Shown: positions 16,505 through 26,521 of the stretch, one piece after another
Layout of the letters: every line of letters starts with the position of its first letter
Numbering within the stretch: the first letter of the stretch is position 1
From: Anaerolineae bacterium
GTDB taxonomy: Bacteria; Chloroflexota; Anaerolineae; Anaerolineales; Anaerolineaceae
Reading direction: 5' to 3'
DNA length: 64,000 bases
NCBI GenBank assembly: GCA_013178295.1
Contig: JABLWW010000019.1
Location: 1-64,000 of the forward strand
Notes under the pieces: generated by a model
The model's input: the letters and a program-made list of their open reading frames with translations, nothing else
Database searches by the model: none
What the model was told of the DNA's origin: nothing
Position numbers and translations under genes: made by a program

Positions 16505-17911
16505 ATGGATGCAGACGCGCTTCCCTCCTCTTTCGACCATCTCTGGCAGCTGACCGCCAGCGTGCTGGAGGTGAACGGACTGCACCCCTCCGGGGTGGAG
16601 GATGTGCTGGCTTGGGTGGATGTCGGGCTGGGCGATATGCACGGCGCGATTGCCGTTGTGCGCTGTGATACGCTGTGCTTTGCGGTGGTCAACGTGCCCA
16701 TGCTGCGCCAGGATGAAATCCCCGCCCCCCTTTCAGCCATGGACTTGCTGCTGCTGGCGCCGGGCGTGGACTGGCTGGCGACCGCTCACTATGCCCTTGA
16801 CCCGCGCGGGCTGTATCTCACCGCCTGCCCGCTGGTGGATGCCGGGAGTGAATATGAGCGGGCGGGCGATGTCCTTCACCAGATGGTGGGTGCGGTGAGC
16901 GCTTTGCGCTGGCAGCTTGAGCGGCGGCTGAAGGGCTACGCATCTCCCTCCCGTCCAGTTGGGCAGCCGCAGCGTCCCATCCATCTGCCCAACATCAAAA
17001 TGACCCCGGATGAGTTTGCCGTTGTCGCCGCGGTGCTGCGCGGGGTAAGCGAGCATACCCAGCGCATCTTCTGCGAACTGATGGAACAGTGGCAGCGGCT
17101 TGGCTATACGGTTTCCACCACCCCCAGCACCATTACCCTCAACATCCCCTTTGGCGAGCGGTGTCTGCACCTGGCGCATCTGCTTGTGCCGGACGCCGCC
17201 AAAGAGGACGTCATCATCCTCAATTGGGGCGGGCTGAAGAACCTGTGCGGCTTTGCCCCCGGGGCGCTGGAGAACTACCGCAAGAGCGTTCAACGGCTGG
17301 GCAGCCTGCGCTTTACCCCCGCATCAGCCTATCTGCCGGTCGGCGAGCGCTTCACCCTGCGGCATGCCCGCCGTCTGGTCAAGGCGATGCATCAGCTTGC
17401 CTGCGCTGTGGTGCATGATCAGGTACAGCCTTCACCCCCCTTCCGCCTGACCACCCCCGAAAACAGCGCCCAGACACTGGAAGCCTGCCCGCCGCACGCC
17501 CGCGCCGTCTTCAATCTGCTGATTGCCGGCTGGAAACAGGCGGATGGTGTTGTCCAGTGCCCGCGCCCGGGGCGCATCTACCTCAAACTCAAGACCGCCC
17601 CGCACCGCAGCGGTCGTTTTGCCCGCCTCCCGCACCGCTTCAACCTGCTGGTGCTGTGCGCCCCGCGCGGCAAGGCTGCGGCGCGCATCGAGGTTACCTG
17701 GAACCTTGGCAGGATGGACGGATACGGCTATCTGGACTGCATCCCGCAGGCGGTGGGGCAATTTGAGCGTCAGGTGGCTGCCCTGCCCGGTTTTAGCCCG
17801 CATGGCTATGTGGCGCGCCTGGAGGTGGATGAAACCTTCACCTTCGAGGCGGCAAAGACCCTGCTCGAAGCCGCGGTGCATCTCAAGGAAGCCGAGCAGG
17901 AAGCTCCCTGA
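16505..17911 (+). CDS. conserved-looking protein of unknown function
   Basis: Protein of 468 residues behind a strong promoter. It has no signal peptide and no membrane helix. Residues 1-145 resemble a compact alpha/beta domain (VLAWVDVGLGDMHGAIAVVR, then ALDPRGLYLTACPL). The middle contains HLPNIKMTPDEFAVVAAVLRG and a mixed region of about 90 residues. The C-terminal part (IYLKLKTAPHRSGRFARLPH, LLVLCAPRGKAAARIEVTWN) looks beta-rich. I recognise no family or catalytic motif. It converges with the beta-propeller gene, whose stop is nine bases away. Confidence 0.6.
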   Translation: MDADALPSSFDHLWQLTASVLEVNGLHPSGVEDVLAWVDVGLGDMHGAIAVVRCDTLCFAVVNVPMLRQDEIPAPLSAMDLLLLAPGVDWLATAHYALDPRGLYLTACPLVDAGSEYERAGDVLHQMVGAVSALRWQLERRLKGYASPSRPVGQPQRPIHLPNIKMTPDEFAVVAAVLRGVSEHTQRIFCELMEQWQRLGYTVSTTPSTITLNIPFGERCLHLAHLLVPDAAKEDVIILNWGGLKNLCGFAPGALENYRKSVQRLGSLRFTPASAYLPVGERFTLRHARRLVKAMHQLACAVVHDQVQPSPPFRLTTPENSAQTLEACPPHARAVFNLLIAGWKQADGVVQCPRPGRIYLKLKTAPHRSGRFARLPHRFNLLVLCAPRGKAAARIEVTWNLGRMDGYGYLDCIPQAVGQFERQVAALPGFSPHGYVARLEVDETFTFEAAKTLLEAAVHLKEAEQEAP

Positions 17912-17920
17912 AACGCCCGC

Positions 17921-19276
17921 TCACGGCAGCCAGACGGGGAAAGCCGCCGCGCCAGCCAGCCGCAGCGTCTCGCCTGCCCCGTTGAGATTCCAGACGCGCA
18001 CCTCCCCCTGCGCCGCCCCGCCGGGCAGGGCAAAGACGTGGTACAGCAGCGCGCCGCCGTCGGGTCTCCATGCCAGCCCGCCCGCCACAAGGTCAAACCC
18101 CTCCAGGATGACCGCCTGCCGCCGCCCTTCGGCATCCATCAGCCACAGCTGCGCGCCGGGCACCTGCGGGTCGGGCTGGGCAGCGACGACAAATGCCCCC
18201 TGCGCAAATGGGCGGCAGACGGGGCTTTTGTAGCTAAAGCCGATGCGGTCTGTCGCGTCCCCGGCAACCGTCTCCACCGCCCCGCTGGGCATCTCCAGCC
18301 GCCGAATGACGCCGCGAAAGCTGCTCACCCCGCGCGCCAGGTCGTCAAAGTAGAGATACAGCCGCCCGCCGCTTTCTGCCCAGCAGCCAGCCCCGCCCCC
18401 GGCTGAGGGGACAAAGAACGCCGCTTCCCCGTTGAGCGCCAGCACGCGGATACCCGCCTGGCGTTCATCGCGCACGGCAAGCCAGCCGCCGTCGGGCGAC
18501 CAGGCTGCCCCATAGCCGACGCGCTGCCCGTCGGCAAACAGCGCTGTGCTCTGCCCGCTGGATATATCCAGCAAATACGCCTCACCATCGGCGGCGCCGG
18601 GCGCGGCGCGCAGATAGAGCAGAATATCCCCACGCGGCGACCATGCCAGCGGGGTGCATGTCTCGGCGGCGCACTTCAGCAGCAGGCGCGCCGTATCTTC
18701 CCCGCGCCCTATCCGCCACAGGTCAGCGCCCCCGGCGTCATTTTCCACAGCAAAGACTGCCTCCCCGCCAAACGCCAGCGGCTGCCGCGCTGCCGCCTTA
18801 CCGTCTGTCTGTGTCCAGCGGCGGGCAGAATCGGGCTGGGCGGGGTCTGCAACCCATAACTCACCGTCAGCCGAGCGGTAGAGCGCCAGCGGGGTGCGCG
18901 CCGCCGCCTGCCATGCCGCCGCGGCAAGCGGCTGACCATTTTTGCCCGCCTGCGCCGCCGAAAAACCAAAGCGGTACGTTACCCCGCCTTGCAGCGGCTG
19001 CTGCGCCTGCCAGCGGGCACGGCGTTCATCCAGCCACAGCCAGCGGGCTGGGACGGGCGGCTGCATCCAGAACGCCTGCTCGGCGCGGGGAGCATCCACC
19101 GCTGCCGAAAAAGAGAAAAGCATCTCGCCCAGCAGGGTGATTTGCTCACAGCCGTCCGGCTGCGAACACACAACGCCCAGCGGCAGGGAGCGACTCTGCG
19201 CTAGCGCCAGCGCCGCTGCAGTGAGCAGCAGGGCAGCCAGCAGTATCAGCAGTGCGGTACGGTCGAGGCGTGTCAT
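17921..19276 (-). CDS. membrane-anchored TolB-like beta-propeller protein
   Basis: Protein of 451 residues. The ATG at 19276 overlaps the TGA of the preceding permease fragment (ATGA). Residues 5-27 are one membrane helix or signal anchor. A short Ig-like region follows (EMLFSFSAAVDAPRAEQAF, VTYRFGFSA). From about residue 150 there are blades with TolB/WD40-type signatures: TPLAWSPRGDILLYLR, YGAAWSPDGGWLAVRDE, VAGGLAWRPDGGALLYH. It would sit outside the membrane and act in protein interactions. No enzymatic motif. Confidence 0.75.
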   Translation of the reverse strand: MTRLDRTALLILLAALLLTAAALALAQSRSLPLGVVCSQPDGCEQITLLGEMLFSFSAAVDAPRAEQAFWMQPPVPARWLWLDERRARWQAQQPLQGGVTYRFGFSAAQAGKNGQPLAAAAWQAAARTPLALYRSADGELWVADPAQPDSARRWTQTDGKAAARQPLAFGGEAVFAVENDAGGADLWRIGRGEDTARLLLKCAAETCTPLAWSPRGDILLYLRAAPGAADGEAYLLDISSGQSTALFADGQRVGYGAAWSPDGGWLAVRDERQAGIRVLALNGEAAFFVPSAGGGAGCWAESGGRLYLYFDDLARGVSSFRGVIRRLEMPSGAVETVAGDATDRIGFSYKSPVCRPFAQGAFVVAAQPDPQVPGAQLWLMDAEGRRQAVILEGFDLVAGGLAWRPDGGALLYHVFALPGGAAQGEVRVWNLNGAGETLRLAGAAAFPVWLP

Positions 19277-19668
19277 GGGAATAAGTACGGCTGCTCCGGC
19301 GGGGCAACCCGTTCCACCAAAACAGCGCGCAGCAGCGGTACCACGCCGCACTCGCACACCGGGAAGAGAAACCCCATCAGACTACCCATCAGCGCCGCGG
19401 CAAGCGCCCGGTGCGGAATGAAGCGTTGCAGCGCCTCGGGCGCGACAAACGTTTCCACCAGTCCGGAAGCCAAAGCGCCCATCAGCAGAAACGGCAGCGC
19501 CTCGATAAAGATGCCCAAAAAGACGGTGGTGAACAGCGCAAAGCGCGAGGGCGTCAGCTCGCTCAGCAGGCGCGCGATCAGCGCCGAGAAGGCGGGCGAG
19601 AAAAACAACGCCGCCAGCCCCAGCAGTACAATCAGCACCGTTCTTGGAAAAGGGCGCCCCCGCAGCAT
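19273..19668 (-). pseudogene. truncated ArsP-type permease (N-terminal third to half)
   Basis: Encodes 131 residues of a membrane protein: helices at about 8-25, 45-68 and 88-106, with the family signature FPVCECGVVPLLRAV. Permeases of this type (pfam03773) normally continue for another 170-350 residues with several more helices, as in the 491-residue relative at 50278. Here the frame ends at PPEQPYLFP, directly on the start of the beta-propeller gene. This looks like a deletion junction or a frameshift that removed the rest. A functional short protein cannot be excluded, because the gene overlaps its neighbour neatly. Confidence 0.6.
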
Positions 19669-19811
19669 GACGCCTTCATTCTACCGCAAAACCGCCTGCC
19701 TGCCGCAAATCGTCCGCTTGCCGCAACGCCACCCGCTGCCGCAAGACCGCCTGCTTGCAGAACCACCTGCCAGATTGGGTGATACAGGGTAAGTACGCAG
19801 GGTTTTGCTGC

Positions 19812-21089
19812 TTAATTTCCCAGCGCCTTCTCGCTTGCCTCTTTTTGGTGATAAAACTGCCAGGCGTTGCGCTGCACCTCAATGCGGCGCTGATCAATCT
19901 CCTCGACGTTTTCTTCCAGCAGTTCCATGATCTGCCCGTCCAGCTCGCCGTTTTTGGTCATGATGCGCATCATTTTCAGCGTTTCATCGCGCTCCATTCC
20001 GGGACGGTAGGGGCGGTCTTCCATCAGCGCGGTAAACACGTCCGCCACTGCCATGATGCGCGCTCCCAGCGGCAGGGCATCGCCAGTGTAGTGAAACGGG
20101 TAGCCGTTGCCATCCAAACGTTCGTGGTGACAGGCGGCATAGGCGTTGACGTCTTCCAGGTCTTTGACCGTTGCCAATGTGCGGTAGGTGTGATAGGTGT
20201 GGGTGCGCATCAGATTCCACTCCTGCGGCGAGAGGGGACCAGGTTTTTCCAAAACCTCTTTGGGCACTGCCAGTTTGCCCAGGTCGTGCAGGTAACCCGC
20301 TACGCGCAGCGTTTGGTATCCCCGCCGTGAAAAACCCATCCGCTGTGCCAGAATTTCGGCGGTCGAAGCCACGCCGCAGGAATGCGCCACCGTAAAGCGG
20401 CTGCGGAAGTCAATCAGATGGGCAAAAAGATGTCCCAATTCCAGCAGGGCGTTCATATCCAGCTCCAGAACAGAAAGGCGCGCCTCGCTGCGCAGAATGG
20501 CATCAATATCCTCTGAGACCAGGTCAAGCCAAAAGCTTTCGCGCTGGGCGCAGGACAAAAAAGCCTCCACATGCTGCGGGTGAAACATCCTGCCGCTTTG
20601 GGGGCGAATGGTCTCGCAAATGGTTTTCGCCTGTTCCAAAATAGGAATGTCTTTCTTGATGAGCACCTCAACGCGGTCCGCCAGGTGGAGGATCTGGCTG
20701 CCTTCGGGCACCGCTTGACCCTCGAACATCTCCCCTTTGCCGTTTTCCCAGCGCACGTGGTGAAAGCGGATAAAATGGGCACTCTCGGCAAGCGGGGAAA
20801 AGTCGCGAAAGAGCAGATAGCCCACTTTGGCGTGGCGGTGGGGGTCTTTGACTTCAAAATCGAGCGCCTCCAGCCGTTCGCGCAGCGAAAGAGCGCCGCT
20901 GTCGTGCAGGGCGCCTGCCAGAAGCAGCAGGTTTCGCTCGCGCGGCGCAAAATTCATCTCGCGGGCGACACTGTAGGCAATATGGGCAACCCGCTTTTGA
21001 TGACCGACCACGCGCGGGCTGATCAAGTCAATGGCATTACACAAACTCATCACCAGATCGAACAGCGGAATATGAGTATCGCGAATCAT
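19812..21089 (-). CDS. dual HD domain / HD-GYP phosphodiesterase
   Basis: Protein of 425 residues. The N-terminal HD domain has HQKRVAHIAYSVARE and LAGALHDSGALS (residues 30-68). The second (about 235-400) is a full HD-GYP: AHSCGVASTAEILAQ, AGYLHDLGKLAVP and the diagnostic HHERLDGNGYPF. HD-GYP domains hydrolyse cyclic di-GMP. The LHDLGK pair and HHERLDGNGYP residues are intact, so activity is expected. No membrane segment. AGAGGT precedes the ATG. The promoter is at about 21157-21162, with a hairpin in the leader. Confidence 0.9.
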   Translation of the reverse strand: MIRDTHIPLFDLVMSLCNAIDLISPRVVGHQKRVAHIAYSVAREMNFAPRERNLLLLAGALHDSGALSLRERLEALDFEVKDPHRHAKVGYLLFRDFSPLAESAHFIRFHHVRWENGKGEMFEGQAVPEGSQILHLADRVEVLIKKDIPILEQAKTICETIRPQSGRMFHPQHVEAFLSCAQRESFWLDLVSEDIDAILRSEARLSVLELDMNALLELGHLFAHLIDFRSRFTVAHSCGVASTAEILAQRMGFSRRGYQTLRVAGYLHDLGKLAVPKEVLEKPGPLSPQEWNLMRTHTYHTYRTLATVKDLEDVNAYAACHHERLDGNGYPFHYTGDALPLGARIMAVADVFTALMEDRPYRPGMERDETLKMMRIMTKNGELDGQIMELLEENVEEIDQRRIEVQRNAWQFYHQKEASEKALGN

Positions 21090-21110
21090 CCTAAAACCTC
21101 TAATGGATAC

Positions 21111-21135
21111 AAAAAGCGCACATTGCGCGCTTTTT
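21111..21135 (-). promoter_or_regulatory. leader hairpin of the HD-GYP gene
   Basis: AAAAAGCGC and GCGCTTTTT arms enclose a short loop. The hairpin lies between a minus-strand TATAAT (21162-21157) and the ATG at 21089. It has terminator-like form (GC stem then T-run), so it could attenuate this gene or end transcription from the upstream gene. Confidence 0.5.
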
Positions 21136-21301
21136 GGATGTGATCTTGGTATAGATATTATAACAGAGATTTTAATTTTTTATATAGCAGGCGTCTTCTT
21201 GCTGTGAAGATGCCGTTTCCGTTGTCTGCGTCTTCCGCCTGCCAGTTGGCGGCTGTCTGCCATGCCCGCCGTGCTGCCCAGACAATGCCCGCGCCCTGCC
21301 T

Positions 21302-22501
21302 CTAATGCACCAGCTGCTCGCTGCGGTCAACCAGCGTGCCGTTGAGGTATGCCTGGACGGCTTCGTCAATCGAGGTCAGGTCGGTCAGGATGGGCTTAAT
21401 GTTGAGCGTTTGCAAACTCTGATAGGCGCCCATCCCCATCCCTCCGCCGATGAGCATCTGACAGTCGTGAATGGCGGCAGCCATGCGCTGGTGGCGGCTT
21501 TGCGAGGCGGGGTCGAAGCCGTGCTGCTGCCCGTGCCCATGCTCATGTTCATGTCCGTGGGCTTCTTCGGCGGCAAAGTGTTGATGACCAAGCTTGTCGC
21601 GCATCTCCGTAGCGGTTACCTTGCCGTCTTCAATGGTAACCACTTTATAAAAACGGGCGCGGCCAAAATGACGGCTGATGGTACTGCCGTCGTCGGTGAT
21701 AAAAGCCAGTTTCATCGGATTCTCCTTGTGATAAAGCTGAATAAAGTGCCGTTCGGCGGGCGAGTCGCGCGGGTCGCCGGGCGTCATGACCAGCAGAAAC
21801 CTGGCGGGCAGAGCGCTGGGATTTTCCCAGCGGTGCGGCAGATAGGATTCAAACACCAGGCTGTCGCCAGCATGAAGCAGATAGGGCTTGCCCTCGATGA
21901 AGTAGCGCAGACTGCCCTCAAGACAGTAAATGAGTTCATAGCCGCTATGCACAATCGGCAGTGTGCCGCTGTCTGCGCCGGGCTGCAGGGTGAGGACAAG
22001 CGGCTGGAGCGCGTTTTCTGCCAGCGCGGGGGCAAGGTGTTCCAGCAGGTTGTCCTTGACCCACACGCCGTGCCGCTGCCCAGCGCTGACGTGTGCCACC
22101 CGTACTGCCTCTTGCGGGTTTTCAAAAAGATCACGCAGCGCCACCTCCAGACAGCCTGCCAGCCGCTGCAGCGTGCTCACCGAAGGCGAGGTTTTGCCGT
22201 TTTCGATGCTGCTCAAGGTGTTGATTGCCAGCCCGCTGCGCTGCGCCAATGTGCGCAGGGTGAGACCGCGCTGCATGCGCAGCTGACGCAGCCTTTTTGC
22301 CAGACAGGCGTCAATGTTATCTGCCGTTTCGCAGACGGTGCGGGATGCCTCCAGCGCCGCCTGCAAACTTGGCGCTTTTTGCGGCAGGGGGGCGGGGCGT
22401 CTTTTCAGATTGACCTCCTCGTGCCCGGCTGCCTCACACGGCGATAAACTCCACCGCGGTGGTGTGGTGGATGCTGCCCAAAATGGGGCAGGCAGCGTCA
22501 A
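21302..22501 (-). CDS. XRE-cupin regulator fused to NifX/NifB-like cofactor-binding domain
   Basis: One open frame encodes two proteins that are normally separate. Residues about 60-130 are an XRE helix-turn-helix (LRQLRMQRGLTLRTLAQRSG, LAINTLSSIENGKTSPS). Residues 160-255 are a cupin sensor (YELIYCLEGSLRYFIEGKPY, LLHAGDSLVFESYLPHRW). From Met263 (base 21715) the frame becomes a dinitrogenase iron-molybdenum cofactor-type domain (MKLAFITDDGSTISRHFGRA) with a His-rich loop (HGHEHEHGHGQQHG) and a GGGMGMGAY motif. AAGGAGA lies just before base 21715, so the second half could also be made alone. The true N-terminus is unsure: ATG 22501 has no ribosome site, whereas GAGGAGGT lies before a CTG at 22408. 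Confidence 0.75.
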   Translation of the reverse strand: MTLPAPFWAASTTPPRWSLSPCEAAGHEEVNLKRRPAPLPQKAPSLQAALEASRTVCETADNIDACLAKRLRQLRMQRGLTLRTLAQRSGLAINTLSSIENGKTSPSVSTLQRLAGCLEVALRDLFENPQEAVRVAHVSAGQRHGVWVKDNLLEHLAPALAENALQPLVLTLQPGADSGTLPIVHSGYELIYCLEGSLRYFIEGKPYLLHAGDSLVFESYLPHRWENPSALPARFLLVMTPGDPRDSPAERHFIQLYHKENPMKLAFITDDGSTISRHFGRARFYKVVTIEDGKVTATEMRDKLGHQHFAAEEAHGHEHEHGHGQQHGFDPASQSRHQRMAAAIHDCQMLIGGGMGMGAYQSLQTLNIKPILTDLTSIDEAVQAYLNGTLVDRSEQLVH

Positions 22502-22532
22502 TTTCCTTCTTGACTGTTTTGATGCTTGCCAT
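22434..22532 (-). CDS. possible 32-residue small protein
   Basis: MASIKTVKKEIDAACPILGS followed by IHHTTAVEFIAV, overlapping the start of the regulator fusion in another frame. A minus-strand TATAAT lies at about 22593-22598. It may be a leader peptide or a remnant. Weak evidence. Confidence 0.2.
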   Translation of the reverse strand: MASIKTVKKEIDAACPILGSIHHTTAVEFIAV

Positions 22533-22686
22533 TGTCAACGTCTTCTTGCAGTGATTTCCCATTAAGATGGTTGTTTTATGGGTTATACGGGATATTATAA
22601 CACAATAAACTGCGAAAAATGCAAGAGCTGGCGTTCCCACTGACGACGCGCTGTTTGGTTTTTAGCCTGCCGTAAGACGCGCTCAT

Positions 22687-22723
22687 GCCGCTGCAGCGGG
22701 CTGAACACCCCCGCTGCAGCGGC
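22687..22723 (-). terminator. GC-rich hairpin behind metA
   Basis: Perfect 14-base arms GCCGCTGCAGCGGG (22687-22700) and CCCGCTGCAGCGGC (22710-22723) with a 9-base loop, 37 bases after the metA stop. There is no clear T-run, so it may protect the transcript end or pause polymerase. Confidence 0.45.
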
Positions 22724-22759
22724 GTCTGTGAATGGCGGTGCTGCTTTCCCTTGTGCCTG

Positions 22760-23698
22760 CTAACCGCCGTTGTGCATGCTGCGCGGGATGCGCCGCAGGT
22801 CGTAGGGCGTCTCCTGATAGACGTAGTAGTTCAGCCAGTTGCCGTAGAGCAGGTTGGCATGGCTGCGCCAGCGCACCACCGGCGGCTGGCTGGGGTCGTC
22901 GTTGGGGTAGTAGTTTTTAGGGATGGCAATGGGCAGTCCTTTGTTGACGTCGCGCACATATTCGTTGTGCAGCGTCAGCGGGTCATATTCCGAATGCCCG
23001 GGGACAAAAATCTGATGCCCCTTCTGCGAACTGACGATGTAGATACCGGCTTCCTCCGATTCGGCAAGGATTTCCAGATCGGGACACTTTTCGATGTCCT
23101 CGCGGCGGATTTCGGTGTGGCGCGAGTGCGGGGCGTAAAAGCGGTCGTCAAACCCGCGCAGCAGTTTGATGTTTTTGCGGGTCACATAATGCTCAAACAC
23201 GCCAAACATCTTTTCCGGCAGTGGGTATTTGGGGATGCCGTAGTGATAATACAGCCCGGCTTGTGCTCCCCAGCAGATATGAAAGGTGGAAAAGACGTTC
23301 ACCAGCGACCAGTCCATGATCTCCACCAGTTCATCCCAGTAATCCACCTCCTCAAACGGCATCTGCTCAACCGGCGCGCCGGTGATGACCAGCCCGTCAA
23401 ACTTGCGCTCGCGGATCTCGTCAAAAGTCTGATAAAACGCCAGCAGATGCTCTTCGGGTGTGTTTTTGGATTTGTGCGAATTGGGATAGAACAGGGTGAT
23501 GTTGATCTGCAGCGGGGTGTTGCCCAGCAGCCGCAGCAGCTGGGTTTCGGTGGCAACCTTGGTCGGCATCAGGTTGAGGATGGCAATCTCCAGCGGGCGG
23601 ATGTCCTGATGCAGGGCGCGGTCCTCATCCATAATGAAAATATTTTCATTGGTGAGAATCTCTTTGGCGGGCAGGTCGTTGGGAATTTTTACGGGCAT
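22760..23698 (-). CDS. metA: homoserine O-acyltransferase MetA (acetyl-type)
   Basis: Protein of 312 residues, full length for the MetA family. Catalytic Cys142 is in [13 protein letters not shown]. His235 lies in FVPGHSEYD and Glu lies in the C-terminal part. The substrate-selecting position 111 is Glu ([18 protein letters not shown]). In this family Glu111 goes with acetyl-CoA and Gly111 with succinyl-CoA. The enzyme is therefore expected to make O-acetyl-L-homoserine, which is exactly the substrate of the sulfhydrylase encoded immediately upstream (42 bases). The two genes share the SAM riboswitch-controlled transcript. Confidence 0.92.
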   Translation of the reverse strand: MPVKIPNDLPAKEILTNENIFIMDEDRALHQDIRPLEIAILNLMPTKVATETQLLRLLGNTPLQINITLFYPNSHKSKNTPEEHLLAFYQTFDEIRERKFDGLVITGAPVEQMPFEEVDYWDELVEIMDWSLVNVFSTFHICWGAQAGLYYHYGIPKYPLPEKMFGVFEHYVTRKNIKLLRGFDDRFYAPHSRHTEIRREDIEKCPDLEILAESEEAGIYIVSSQKGHQIFVPGHSEYDPLTLHNEYVRDVNKGLPIAIPKNYYPNDDPSQPPVVRWRSHANLLYGNWLNYYVYQETPYDLRRIPRSMHNGG

Positions 23699-23740
23699 AG
23701 CAATACCTCTATTATTCTTTCTGTGTGGTTTGGATGGGTG

Positions 23741-25126
<1,386 letters not shown>

Positions 25127-25136
25127 TCAAAAGCAG

Positions 25137-25246
25137 GGTAGCCTCTCATCTTCCAGAATTTTTCTGCGGGAATTGGCACCATGCCGCAAGCGGCTGGTTG
25201 TCGAGGTTTCACAGGGCCCGTCCCTCCACCTCTCTGGATAAGAGTG
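25137..25246 (-). ncRNA. SAM-I (S-box) riboswitch aptamer
   Basis: The minus strand shows the ordered S-box landmarks: CTTATCCAGAGAGGTGGAGG, then GGGCCCTGTGAAACCTCGAC, CAACC, a GC-rich P3 hairpin, GGTGCCAATTCC, CAGAAA and GATGAGAGG closing P1. Binding of S-adenosylmethionine stabilises the aptamer and lets the terminator at 25095-25124 form, lowering metY-metA expression. The organisation matches standard SAM-I OFF switches. Confidence 0.95.
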
Positions 25247-25279
25247 TTTTCTTGCAGTCGGTTGTTAAGGTTGTGCGGC

Positions 25280-26212
25280 TTAGTCTGCCAGGTTGGCGAA
25301 CAGCGCCGTGCTCAGGTAGCGCTCGCCAAACGAGGGGATAATCACCACGATAAGTTTACCATAGTTTTCGCTGCGCCGGGCAACCTGCAGGGCGGCCCAG
25401 GTGGCGGCGCCGGAGGAGATGCCTACCAGCAGTCCTTCTTCCTTTGCCATACGGCGGGCGGTTTCGATAGCGTCGTCATTGGTCACGCGGATGACCTCGT
25501 CATAGACGGCGGTGTTGAGCACCTGCGGGACAAACCCGGCGCCGATGCCCTGAATCAGGTGCGGCCCCTTTTGCCCGCCGGAGAGCACCGGCGAGGCGTC
25601 CGGCTCGACCGCAACGCATTTAAATGAAGGCTTGCGGGCTTTGAGCACCTCGCCCACACCGGTGATCGTGCCGCCGGTGCCCACGCCCGCCACCAGGATA
25701 TCGGCTTTGCCGTCGGTATCGCGCCAGATTTCCTCGGCGGTGGTGCGGCGGTGGATTTCGGGGTTGGCGGGGTTGTTGAACTGTTGGGGCATAAAGTAGC
25801 GCGGGTCGGAGGCAACCAGTTCTTCGGCTTTTTTGATGGCGCCAGCCATCCCCTCACTGCCGGGGGTGAGCACCAGCTCAGCCCCATAGGCGCGCAGCAG
25901 CATACGCCGCTCTTTGCTGAAGGTATCCGGCATCACCAGCACACAGCGGATGCCGCGCGCCGCACACACCATCGCCAGCGCAATGCCGGTGTTGCCGCTG
26001 GTGGGTTCGACCACAATTGTCTCGGGCGTGATCTTGCCCTCACGCTGGGCTGCATCTAGCATGGCGGCTCCGATGCGGTCTTTGACGCTGTGGGCGGGGT
26101 TGAAGAACTCCAGCTTGGCGACCACCTCAGCCTGCAAACCGGCGGTGATGCGGTTGAGCCGCACCAGCGGGGTGTTGCCGATCAGCTCGGTAACGTTGTT
26201 TGCAATCTTCAT
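25280..26212 (-). CDS. cysK: cysteine synthase (O-acetylserine sulfhydrylase)
   Basis: Protein of 310 residues, typical length. [14 protein letters not shown] contains the PLP Lys (Lys44). [12 protein letters not shown] is the substrate loop. [16 protein letters not shown] binds the cofactor phosphate, and [13 protein letters not shown] is near the C-terminus. It makes cysteine from O-acetylserine and sulfide. GGAGG stands before the ATG. The promoter has a palindromic operator (26233-26247). Its stop lies about 30 bases from the SAM riboswitch, so some readthrough into metY-metA is possible. Confidence 0.93.
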   Translation of the reverse strand: MKIANNVTELIGNTPLVRLNRITAGLQAEVVAKLEFFNPAHSVKDRIGAAMLDAAQREGKITPETIVVEPTSGNTGIALAMVCAARGIRCVLVMPDTFSKERRMLLRAYGAELVLTPGSEGMAGAIKKAEELVASDPRYFMPQQFNNPANPEIHRRTTAEEIWRDTDGKADILVAGVGTGGTITGVGEVLKARKPSFKCVAVEPDASPVLSGGQKGPHLIQGIGAGFVPQVLNTAVYDEVIRVTNDDAIETARRMAKEEGLLVGISSGAATWAALQVARRSENYGKLIVVIIPSFGERYLSTALFANLAD

Positions 26213-26232
26213 CTGCCGCCTCCTGAGAATAT

Positions 26233-26254
26233 AGACTAAATTAGTCTTATTATA
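26233..26254 (-). promoter_or_regulatory. cysK promoter with AGACTAA/TTAGTCT operator
   Basis: A minus-strand TATAAT (26254-26249) is followed two bases later by the 15-base palindrome AGACTAATTTAGTCT (26247-26233), covering the transcription start. Its form resembles sites of Rrf2-family cysteine regulators (CymR-like), but the regulator is not in the window. Confidence 0.65.
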
Positions 26255-26484
26255 GGGGTTTTTGGCGGCTTGTCAAGAGGGTGTCTTTCTCCTCCTCTTC
26301 TTGTCTTTCTCCCGGCTGATTGTGCGCATACGGCAGAACCCATCCTGCGGTTGCCGCATTTCCCGTCAAATGCTCTGTGTCATTTGCGCCGCACCTTGCA
26401 CACGTGCAGGCTTCTGTGGAGAGATCATGCGCAGATCACACAAACTTTGCGGATTGTATCTTTTGCGGTGGTGGAGTAAAACAG

Positions 26485-26510
26485 GCGGCTCACCCATTGG
26501 GGTGAGCCGC
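26485..26510 (-). terminator. hairpin terminating the BmpA-type operon
   Basis: Perfect 11-base stem GCGGCTCACCC/GGGTGAGCCGC with a 4-base loop, 12 bases after the permease stop. In the minus direction it is followed by CTGTTTTACT, a partial T-run. Confidence 0.7.
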
Positions 26511-26521
26511 GGCTGTGTTGC

